The notes beneath the pieces were generated by a model. The model was not told the origin of the DNA, did not search any database, and saw only the letters and a program-made list of their open reading frames with translations. Below, piece by piece: positions 56,309-64,000 of a stretch of DNA of 64,000 nt. This DNA is from Xenopus tropicalis (taxonomy: Eukaryota > Chordata > Amphibia > Anura > Pipidae): assembly GCF_000004195.4 (NCBI RefSeq), contig NC_030679.2:147857040-147921039 (forward strand), given 5' to 3'. The position numbers and the translations under genes are program-made. Position 1 is the stretch's first letter. The number at the start of each line of letters is the position of its first letter.

Positions 56309-56747
56309 GGGGCTGATTTACTAATCCACGAATCCGAATCCCGAATGGGAAAAAAATCGGATTGGAAACTAACATTTTGTGACTTTTTCATATTTTTTGT
56401 GATTTTTTCGTCGCCGTCGCCACTATTTTGTGAATTGTCGCGACTTTTTCGTTGCCATTACGACTTGCGCGAATTGTCATGACTTTTCCGTTGCCGGTAC
56501 GACTTGCGCGAATTGTCGCGACTTTTTCGTATTGAGTGCTAGTAAACGGTGTGCAAACCTTTCCGATTTTTTTGCGACGGCTACGAAAAAGTCGCGACAA
56601 TTTGCGCAAGTCGTAACGGCTACGAAAAAGTGGTGACAATTTACAAAAAAGTCGCGATGGCGACGAAAAAAACCCAAAATACCGATCATTACGAAAAAAA
56701 CGCATTCGGACGCTTTTGATTCGTTTGTGGATTAGTAAATCAGCCCC
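56309..56747. mobile_element. Harbinger-like palindromic MITE, TSD TAT
   Basis: Ends GGGGCTGATTTACTAATCC and GGATTAGTAAATCAGCCCC are perfectly inverted, flanked by TAT (56306-56308, 56748-56750). Interior palindrome of CGACTTTTTCGT and ACGAAAAAGTCGCG. Sister of 12410-12785. Confidence 0.9.
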
Positions 56748-56821
56748 TATGTGTTTCTTTATTCACATGATTAACCAGCACTTTGGCAGATATTCCTTGT
56801 TCCGGAGAGAGTGTCACTATG

Positions 56822-57735
56822 AAACCCAGTGGGTGAGCTTTAGCCTATAGGATAAACCCATGTAAATAGGATTTTGTTAGGAGCCTTAAGGAATTTGTTC
56901 CCAGAATGCCTTTGGTCTATTTTGCATACATATGAGGCGGTCTCCCCAACCCGTTTGAGTTGTTTGTGTATCCCCACTCCTGGCTCTCCCTAAGCTGATC
57001 AGAAAACCCTGCACTACACTGATGAGCCCCAAGAAGGGTGAAACTGGTCTGTAGTTGGGGCAAAACCGGTCTGTGGTTTGGAATCTGAAGCTTTAGCTTC
57101 AAAAACCCAGTGGGCGAGTTTTAGCCTATAGGATAAACCTGTGTAAATGGGATCTTGTTAGGAGCCTTAAGGAATTTGTTCCCAGAATGCCTTTGGTCTA
57201 TTTTGCATACATATGAGGTGGTCTCCCCAACCCTTTTGAGTTGTTTGTGAATCCCTACTCCTGGCTCTCCCTAAGCTGATCAGAAACCCTGCACTACACT
57301 GATGGGCCCCAAGAAGGGTGAAACCGGTCTGTAGTTGGGAATCTGATCAGCTATTATCCCGGCTTTTGCATTAAATATCCAGTGGGTGAGCTTTAGCCTA
57401 TAGGATAAACCCATGTAAGTGGGATCTTGTTAGGAGCCTTAAGTAATTTGTTCCCAGAATCCCTTTGGTCTTTTTGTACACATATGAGGCGGTCTCCTCA
57501 ACCCTTTGACTTGTTCATGAATCCCCACTCCTGGCTCTCCCTAAGCTGATCAGAAAACCCTGCACTACACTGAGGAGCCCCAAGAAGGGCGAAACTGGTC
57601 TGTAGTTGGGAATCTGATCAGCTATCATCCCGGCTTTTGCTTTAAAACCCCAGTGGATGAGCTTTAGCCTATAGGATCTAAGGATCTTTTTAGGAGCCTT
57701 AAGGAATGTGTTCCCAGAATCCCTTTGGTCTATGT
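56822..57735. repeat. About 275-bp tandem array, 3.3 copies
   Basis: CCAGTGGGTGAGCTTTAGCC-type starts at 56826, 57107, 57378 and 57649 (spacing 281, 271, 271). Units include GGAATTTGTTCCCAGAATGC, CTCCTGGCTCTCCCTAAGCT and GCCCCAAGAAGGG(T/C)GAAAC. No gene. Confidence 0.92.
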
Positions 57736-57904
57736 CCCACTGTATAAAACATATTCATTTCTATAGAATACACATTGATCAAATGTAGAATGAAATGCAA
57801 AAATTCATGTGTTCCCTTCTACAATTATTTCTAAAAAAAACTTTTTTATTTCAATTATATTATATTATAGTTCATTCTCCACCAATTTTGATGCATTTCT
57901 ATCT

Positions 57905-57990
57905 AGAGCCATCTAGTGGTCATCTTAGTATAGCAAACAACGTTTAAAAGTGAATGTTGACTTCACGTAAGATGACCACTAGATGGCTCT
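57905..57990. repeat. Perfect 23-bp inverted repeat with CTCF-like cores
   Basis: Arms AGAGCCATCTAGTGGTCATC+TTA (57905-57927) and the exact reverse complement (57968-57990), with a 40-bp loop. Each arm contains CCACTAGATGGCT, matching 12 of 13 positions of the CTCF core CCASYAGRKGGCR, in opposite directions. It may be a miniature fold-back element; there is no target duplication I can see. Confidence 0.8.
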
Positions 57991-58194
57991 GGGAATTTAG
58001 TTAACGTGTGGGTTTCTCGACATCTGCTGTTGTATTACCGCACTGTATCATTTTTCTGCTGGAAATACCCTCATGTCTACTAATTTCAGTATTTCATTTG
58101 GTTTTTAAAGTTTTATTTTGAAATTATTTTCAGTTTTATGTTCTGACAAAGAGAATACAAAAGTGTGATATGGAAAATAATTGAAATGAAGTCT

Positions 58195-58310
58195 GCAGGT
58201 TATGAACCGAATCCCGGATTTGGTTCGGGACTCGGGCCGAATCCAGGCCTTTTTTTTGAAGGATTCAGTTTCAGCCGAACCCAAAAAAGTGGGTTCGGTG
58301 CATCCCTAAT
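58195..58310. mobile_element. Fragment of GGTTCGGCCGAA / GGTGCATCCCTAA MITE
   Basis: GAACCGAATCCCGGATTTGG ... GTGGGTTCGGTGCATCCCTA matches the right half of the complete element at 62970-63251. The left end is not preserved. Confidence 0.75.
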
Positions 58311-59936
58311 GGTACAAGCAGAAGGAAAGGCAAAATCACTGGGGGTGCCAAAGTTAAAGGGATACCTAGGTCATCAGCCATAGAGAAGCTTGAAATCTGC
58401 CCTGTTTGTTTTGATCATCCTCCCTAGTCACCCACTATGGTCAGTTTCAGTAAGATATTGATCTGGTGGGAGGGGAGGAAACCCACACAAACATGGTGAG
58501 AACATGTAGATGGGCTCCTGGTTGGAACGGAGGCTCCAAGAGTGCGAGGCACCAAATGTAACCAAATTACCACCGCAGCTGGGACTGCATGCAACCCATA
58601 AAAAGTCAAAGAATAAACACCTTGAGTTTTTAGAAAAGTTGGTGGTTAAAAAAAAGTTGGGTCGATAAAAGATAGACATCCATCACATTCAACCATAATG
58701 CCTATATATAACCTGCCTAACTGCTAGTTGATCCAGAGGAAGGTTAAAACCCCATCTGAAGCCTCTCTAATTTGCCTCAAAGGTAGAAAAATTCCTTCCT
58801 GACCCCAAGGTGGCAATCAGACCAGTCCCTGGGGCAACTTGTACTAAGAGCTACTTCTCCTAACCCTGTTGTCCCTCACTTGCTAAACAGCCATCCAGCC
58901 CCTTCTTGTCCCTATCAAAACCTTTCTGAATATTCAGATGGAACCTCCTTTCTTCTAATCGGAATGGGTGCCCTCGTGTCTGCTGGAAGGACCTACTGGT
59001 AAATTTTGATTATTACTATTATTATATACTATTATATTATTGTTATGTAAAAGAAGCTCTTTGAATTTTGCCAATTCTGCTGGTAGTTTTTTCATATACA
59101 TTATGAACCTACTGGAATAATTATTGATCTTTCATACAATATATATTTTTTCTTTATTTCTATATCTCCAGTTGGCTTCAGTTGGCTTCAGTTGACTTCC
59201 TAATCCCTATGATTAAGTTTTTGGAAACACAAAACGCATAAGGATTGTGAAGAACCACGGCCATTGGTATTCTCTGTCTGCGCCCATTCAAGAAGTTTGC
59301 GCCCATCTTAATCCAACAAAAAAAGCGAATCTGATGTTCCAATAACCTTCTCAACAAGTCAAGATAAGTGGATATCATAAGCTTCGCATCAGCAGAAGAA
59401 CTGTTGAGACACTTAATGGAAAGATATAACAGATCTGGGAATGGCCATTGAGACAAGGGCATTCATGTGAGGTCAACGTCCAATCATAGACAATTTATGG
59501 CCCAATATGGCAGTCACTATGGGGCACTATAGGCCCCATTGACCTAATAGGGAACGATGGATGATCCCTTATAGATTGTGTTGTGTTTTTACACTTTCAT
59601 CATTAACTTTGAATGGAACCATTGGGGAGTTCCATGCCGCCATGATCTTTGGAGACTTGACTTCAGTAGATTGAGTGGAGTCCATGTGTGTAATGGCTTA
59701 CAGAGCGGTCACGCTGACCTGTATCTGCTTTTACCTTTTTTATCTGAGCACACTTTTGAATTGGGACACCGTGATTCAGAAGAACTACAACTATTTATTT
59801 GTTTTCTTATATTCAGATGTTATTTTGTAGCTTTATGGCACGGTGCTATGCATTCCATATAGTAGATCCCATATGCTTCAACCTTTAAGATCAATTTTGC
59901 TATTTTTTTGGTAGGTATATATTGGGGGGGGAACTT
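58311..59936. other. Intergenic sequence with old dispersed repeats
   Basis: GGAAACCCACACAAACATGG (58478), followed by GAGAACATG, is a word common in fish and frog repeats. AAAAATTCCTTCCTGACCCC (58787) belongs to another dispersed frog repeat remembered without a certain name. A 94-codon minus-strand frame (59178-59462) has a normal-looking composition but no recognisable family; I do not call it. Confidence 0.45.
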
Positions 59937-60645
59937 GTACTTGATCCCAACTAAGATATAATTACCCCTTATTGGGGCAGAACAGCCCTATTGGGTTTAT
60001 TTAATGGTTAAATGATTCCCTTTTCTCTGTAATAATAAAACAGTACCTGTACTTGATCCCAACTAAGATATAATTACCCCTTATTGGGGCAGAACAGCCC
60101 TATTGGGTTTATTTCATGGTTAAATGATTCCCTTTTCTCTGTAATAATAAAACAGTACCTGTACTTGATCCCAACTAAGATATAATTACCCCTTATTGGG
60201 GGCAAAACAGCCCTATTGGGTTTATTTCATGGTTAAATGATTCCCTTTTCTCTGTAATAATAAAACAGTACCTGTACTTGATCCCAACTAAGATATAATT
60301 ACCCCTTATTGGGGCAGAACAGCCCTATTGGGTTTATTTAATGGTTAAATGATTCCCTTTTCTCTGTAATAATAAAACAGTACCTGTACTTGATCCCAAC
60401 TAAGATATAATTACCCCTTATTGGGGCAGAACAGCCCTATTGGGTTTATTTAATGGTTAAATGATTCCCTTTTCTCTGTAATAATAAAACAGTACCTGTA
60501 CTTGATCCCAACTAAGATATAATTACCCCTTATTGGGGCAGAACAGCCCTATTGGGTTTATTTAATGGTTAAATGATTCCCTTTTCTCTGTAATAACCCT
60601 TGGTCCCGAGCATTCTGGATAACGGGTCCTATACCTGTATATTGT
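59937..60645 (-). mobile_element. MITE with internal 112-bp satellite, 6 copies
   Basis: Units begin near 59937, 60050, 60163, 60276, 60389 and 60500; the right terminus GGTCCCGAGCATTCTGGATA, ACGGGTCCTATACCTGTA, corresponds to that at 21235-21275. The left terminus is missing. It is the fourth array of this family in the window. Confidence 0.92.
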
Positions 60646-61027
60646 TTTTTATCAAGGAAGAATAGTTATAGTAAATCATTTATTTTCCAATAACCAAATG
60701 TATGATGAAGCCACTTAGACTACTCTTTGTGTTCTTGCCTTCCTCCAGTTCTGCTGTAAGTGGCATTGTGGTGACAACCCAAGGACTGGTCCAATGTTCT
60801 TCTGCCTTCCAGTCAGTTCTGAGCTCCGTTGTGGTCTCTTGTGTTCAACTGCACAACTCCCAACAGGCCTTTCCATAGGACCACTACCTATTCTCTTGGT
60901 TCACAGTGATGCGTCAGTAACATTAGTGCTCCAGTCTACTGGGTCTTTGATCCACCACCATGTAAACCCTACATTTTCCTACCATGTATATAAGTTGGGC
61001 ACGTCTCCCCCACCCAAACCCCACCAT
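60646..61027. other. Intergenic sequence, no gene seen
   Basis: A plus-strand 78-codon frame (60794-61030) shows no motif and runs into a MITE, so it is not called. Confidence 0.5.
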
Positions 61028-61303
61028 TAGTGATGAGCGAATCTGTCCCATTTCGCCATAAAATTTGCGAAACAGCTAGAAAATTCGCATTTGTCGCGCC
61101 CGCGTCTTTTTTTTTTTTTTTTTGTAGCTGGCGCTTTTTTTTTACATTACCGCGCCCATTTTTGACGCAACCGTGCCCAAGTTGACGCGCAATTTGTTTC
61201 CGCAGGTAAATTTTCACGGAAGTTTCACAAAACAATTCACCACTGGCGAAATACGGAAATTCGCTGCGAATCCATTCCTGGCGAAAAAATTCGCTCATCA
61301 CTA
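61028..61303. mobile_element. hAT-type MITE (276 bp) with perfect 8-bp target duplication
   Basis: Ends TAGTGATGAGCGAATCTG and AAATTCGCTCATCACTA, flanked on both sides by CCCACCAT (61020-61027, 61304-61311). This fixes the superfamily of the GATGAGC-type elements at 9640, 53091 and 62290 as hAT-like. Contains a poly-T run near 61110-61123. Confidence 0.95.
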
Positions 61304-61319
61304 CCCACCATTTTCCTAA

Positions 61320-61700
61320 AACAAATAACAGCTTTCACCCGGCGGCCATTTTCCCTCTCACACATCTGCAAACAGCACCTGTGCGCAGTAAAGTTCATGG
61401 AATGAAGAATGCAGGCTTACACGGGCAGAACTTACTTTCATAAAAAGTCCTGCTTGGACTGTGCCCTGTAACAGTTAAACTGAGCTCAGGACAATTCGGG
61501 ACGTGTTTCTCCAACAGCGGGCACAGCTAGAGCAGAGTTTCTATGGAAACCAGCAGTGCCATCTCTTCATTGGCTGATAGACTGGGGGGTTCTGAGTTGA
61601 TAAGAACTGAGCATGCTCAGTAGCCAAGAGCCAAAGGCAATACCTAAGGGAGGGGCCGAGTGGGATAGAGGAGGAGAAGGAACCCTAAGTGATTTAGGGG
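61320..61700 (-). mobile_element. Reverse relative of the element at 17798-18250
   Basis: GAATGCAGGCTTACACGGGC (61408), ATCTCTTCATTGGCTG (61561) and CTGAGCATGCTCAG (61608) are reverse-complement relatives of words in 17990-18210. Diverged; ends are not resolved. Confidence 0.6.
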
Positions 61701-61832
61701 GTGCTGCAGCCTTACTATTAACCTGTTAACAACCGGAGTGGCAGCTATAAAAAGATTTCAAAGAGACTGTTCACTGATTTTTCACCATGATAAAAATGCC
61801 AAGAAAGTGCACTTTGACCCCAATGTATTTTG

Positions 61833-62040
61833 TAGGGATGCACCGAAACCACTTTTTTTGGTTCGGCCGAACCCCCCCCTGACAGATTCGGCCCGAATCC
61901 CAAACCAAATCCAAATCCCAATAAGCATATGCTATCAGGGAGGGTTAAAAAATCCCCCCCCCTAACATTTAACCCTTCTGTTTTATTATTACAGAGAAAA
62001 GGGAATAATTTAACCATTAAATAAACCCAATAGGGTGGTG
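61833..62040. mobile_element. Chimera of two MITE families
   Basis: TGTAGGGATGCACCGAAACC (61831) starts a GGTTCGGCCGAACC element related to 62970-63251. It breaks off in a C-run near 61965 and continues as TTTTATTATTACAGAGAAAA ... AATAAACCCAATAGGG, exactly half of one 112-bp satellite unit. No termini lie at the junction. Confidence 0.75.
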
Positions 62041-62300
62041 GTGGTGGGAAAATTTGCCCATAGGCAGTTACCCATAGCAACCAATCAGTGATTGGCTTTT
62101 TTCAGCCAGCTGCAGGTAGAACAATGAATGCAACAATTTGATTGGTTGCCATAGGTTACTGCCCATGGGCGAATTTGCCCAGTGTTAATAAATGACCCCC
62201 ACTGTGTAAAAATGCCCACTAAATCCAAAGTATTTTGCACAGAAAAAGTTGCGGAAAAACCCCCTCGGACTTGCCAAGATTCGCTCATCGCTAGCTATCG
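62041..62300. mobile_element. Palindromic repeat (GGGCAAATTTGCCCA type)
   Basis: AATTTGCCCATAGGCAGTTA left and GGTTACTGCCCATGGGCGAA right are inverted, around CAACCAATCAGTGATTGGCT. A MITE end of the GATGAGC family (GATTCGCTCATCGCTA) follows at 62279-62294. Confidence 0.65.
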
Positions 62301-62439
62301 GCCATTTTGCTTTGAAAAGAAGACGAGCAGTTAAATGAATATGCCGCCACGGCCAGTCATATTGGCACCACCTTGGCACTTTTTCAAATACCTCACAAAT
62401 AAATCAGCTGCAAAACGTTGCAGCAAAGTCGTGAAAACC

Positions 62440-62735
62440 GCAACTTTTTGCAACTTTGTCGCCAGATAACCACGACTTATTTCAATTGGCACGCAAAAAC
62501 CAGCGTAAAAAATTGTCAAAAATCTCTAAAAACCACAAAGCAAAGAGAGATCTTCCAGTTGTAAATGGGACATCTGCCATTGACGTCTACATGATCTCCA
62601 CAGGGTTTATATGGGATAGTTTTGAATTCAGAATTGTCGTATTTTTGTCGCATAATAAATCTTGGAAAAGTTCCAACTTTTTGGGGCTTTCCCAACCTGA
62701 AAAAGTTGTCGCTTAGTAAATGCCCCCTTAAGAGT
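62440..62735. mobile_element. Palindromic MITE (TTAGTAAATG end)
   Basis: Right end TTGTCGCTTAGTAAATGCCC, interior GGGACATCTGCCATTGACGT; family of 53385-53760. The left end near 62455 is less clear. Confidence 0.6.
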
Positions 62736-62969
62736 ACCGACATTGCCATTCTGTCCAGAACTCATTCAGGTCTGAATACGTTACGGTTGGCAAAATTATT
62801 GACCTCCTAGACTTAATATTTGGATAGAGTAAGTGAAATCAAGTGCTTCCTATAGCCACCAATGGGCTTTTGGCATTCTTTGCCCATGACTTAATGAGGG
62901 CAGTGCACTATGTGTCGCCGGCCTAAGAGAATAAAACTCCTTACCAAGAATATTTAATGGGATATCTGG

Positions 62970-63251
62970 TAGGGATGCACCAAACCCAGTTTTTCAGGTT
63001 CGGCCGAACCCCCGAATCCATCGTGAAGGGATTCGGCCGAACACCGAACCTAATTTACATATGCTAATTAGGATTTGGAAGGGTTAAATGTCACGTCCAT
63101 GTTCACGTGGCGACATTTAACCCTTCCAAATCCCAATTATGCTTATACTAATTAGGATTCGATTGATCCAGGAGCTTGGATTTGGCCGAATTTGAACCCT
63201 GCTGAAAAAAGGCCAAATACCGGACCGAATCGTGGATTTGGTGCATCCCTA
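62970..63251. mobile_element. hAT MITE (282 bp), TAGGGATGCACC ends
   Basis: Ends TAGGGATGCACCAAACCC and GATTTGGTGCATCCCTA, flanked by ATATCTGG and ATATCCGG (8 bp, one mismatch; 62962-62969, 63252-63259). The interior is a long palindrome (GGAAGGGTTAAATGTCACG / CGTGGCGACATTTAACCC). Fragments of the family are at 58195 and 61833. Confidence 0.93.
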
Positions 63252-63274
63252 ATATCCGGTTCATGATATACAGC

Positions 63275-63405
63275 ATAAAGTAGAATTAAGTCTAAAGCAA
63301 CGGGACATTTCTCGAAAACTTTTCACCGAAGAACCGTAGAAGCCTCTCGGATGAGTTGTGAAACGTTGTCAAGGAAACTCAGAGAAGTCCACTTAATTCT
63401 ACTTG
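63275..63405. repeat. Hairpin-forming dispersed repeat upstream of OR
   Basis: Arms AAGTAGAATTAAGTC (63278) and CACTTAATTCTACTT (63390) are inverted around CTCTCGGATGAGTTGTGAAA, a word that recalls a widespread fish/frog short repeat. It lies about 110 bp upstream of the OR start at 63510. Confidence 0.6.
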
Positions 63406-63509
63406 GTACAATGAACTGGAGTCTTTATAGGGGGGGTTACAACTGATACAGACATTATATATGCCAACGACTTTATAATTACCATCCGCTGTTTCCTTGC
63501 CCCTAGACA

Positions 63510-64000
63510 ATGCAAGAATGGAACCAGACTATAATCACAGAATTGTTCCTGGTCGGTTTCGGAGACCTTCACAGATCCAAATATTTCTTCTTCTGCATGT
63601 TCTTCCTCCTCTACCTCGTGGCTTTAAAGGGGAACCTTCTTGTCATTACCTTGGTCATTATCAACGAAGCTCTTCATCTGCCCATGTATTTCTTCCTCAG
63701 CCAACTGTCTTTATCTGAGATCATATTCACGTCCAACATGGTGCCCACCATTCTCCGACTGATATTGTCTGGGGGAGGAAACATGTCGGTATCGGGGTGC
63801 AAGATCCAGTTCTTTGCCTTGTGTGTCCCGACTCTTACACAATGTTTGCTCCTGGCTGCCATGTCCTTTGATCGCTATGTGGCAATTTGTAATCCTCTGC
63901 ATTATACGTCTATTATGACCTTCAAGTTGCAGCTATGGGTGGCCATCTTCTGTTGGGTTTGTGGCTTCTCAGCTTGTGTCCTTGTCATTGTGTTTATATA
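63510..64000 (+). CDS. Olfactory receptor, class II, 5' half (cut by window end)
   Basis: Begins MQEWNQTIITELFLVGFGDL, with glycosylation site N5-Q-T, TM1 GNLLVITLV (canonical G-N), PMYFFLSQLSLSEIIF, the GGGNMSVSGC loop with the conserved Cys, and MSFDRYVAICNPLHY (DRY intact). Open for 163 codons to the window end in TM4, with no damage. TTTCCTTGCCCCTAG, a splice acceptor, ends three bases before the ATG, as in the ORs at 43975 and 48163. It is the only OR of the five on the plus strand, so the cluster changes direction between 49 and 63.5 kb. Confidence 0.95.
   Translation, partial: MQEWNQTIITELFLVGFGDLHRSKYFFFCMFFLLYLVALKGNLLVITLVIINEALHLPMYFFLSQLSLSEIIFTSNMVPTILRLILSGGGNMSVSGCKIQFFALCVPTLTQCLLLAAMSFDRYVAICNPLHYTSIMTFKLQLWVAIFCWVCGFSACVLVIVFI

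Noticed and set aside
59178..59462. 94-codon minus-strand frame as a gene
   Set aside because: Normal-looking composition but no family recognised, no splice or start support, and a position among repeats.

Overview
The window looks like frog DNA, most likely Xenopus. Intact single-exon class II olfactory receptor (OR) genes and RING/B-box/coiled-coil/PRY-SPRY TRIM genes sit in a sea of miniature inverted-repeat transposons (MITEs) whose ends I recognise from Xenopus: TTAA-flanked AGGG elements of the T2/Kolobok type, hAT elements with 8-bp duplications, and Harbinger-like elements with 3-bp duplications. There is no bacterial gene structure. The species assignment (X. tropicalis versus another Xenopus) is from memory of these repeats and was not tested.

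Genes. One subfamily of class II ORs is seen five times: an intact gene at 8279-9217 (-), a near-intact gene with a damaged start at 34425-35362 (-), an intact gene at 43975-44937 (-), a frameshifted copy at 48163-49105 (-), and the 5' half of an apparently intact gene at 63510-64000 (+, cut by the window edge). Between the first two lie two tandem paralogous TRIM25-like genes, 21297-22844 and 27112-28665 (both -). Their RING and B-boxes are nearly identical, their SPRY domains have diverged clearly, and both carry the same GAAACCGAAACC (ISRE-like) sequence about 18 bp upstream of the ATG. Flanking DNA was duplicated with them.

Repeats. More than half of the window is tandem or dispersed repeat. 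Simple minisatellites are at 700-1316 (12 bp), 5945-8055 (15 bp), 13565-16800 and 47205-47705 (45 bp), 36037-37517 (20 bp), 41026-42484 (31 bp) and 43621-43972 (16 bp). Longer-unit arrays are at 1667-4550 (242 bp), 5048-5735, 20210-21180, 33578-34380 and 59937-60597 (112 bp), 18165-18945 (about 170 bp), 30140-31580 and 38240-40330 (about 390 bp), 54540-54990 (77 bp), 55090-55490 (126 bp) and 56822-57735 (about 275 bp). Several arrays lie inside transposon termini, and the same arrays recur at distant places, so the unifying theme is transposons that carry and spread internal satellites.

Other mobile elements: a decayed Tc1/mariner (28981-30137) nested in a TTAA-flanked CCCTTT...AAAGGG element (28860-31833); a 186-bp SPIN-like hAT element (26692-26877); a LINE fragment split by a hAT MITE with a perfect 8-bp duplication (45600-46349); and a deleted, rearranged DIRS-like retroelement (49886-52450). 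The very long open frames on the minisatellites are best explained by stop-free repeat units and are not called as genes.
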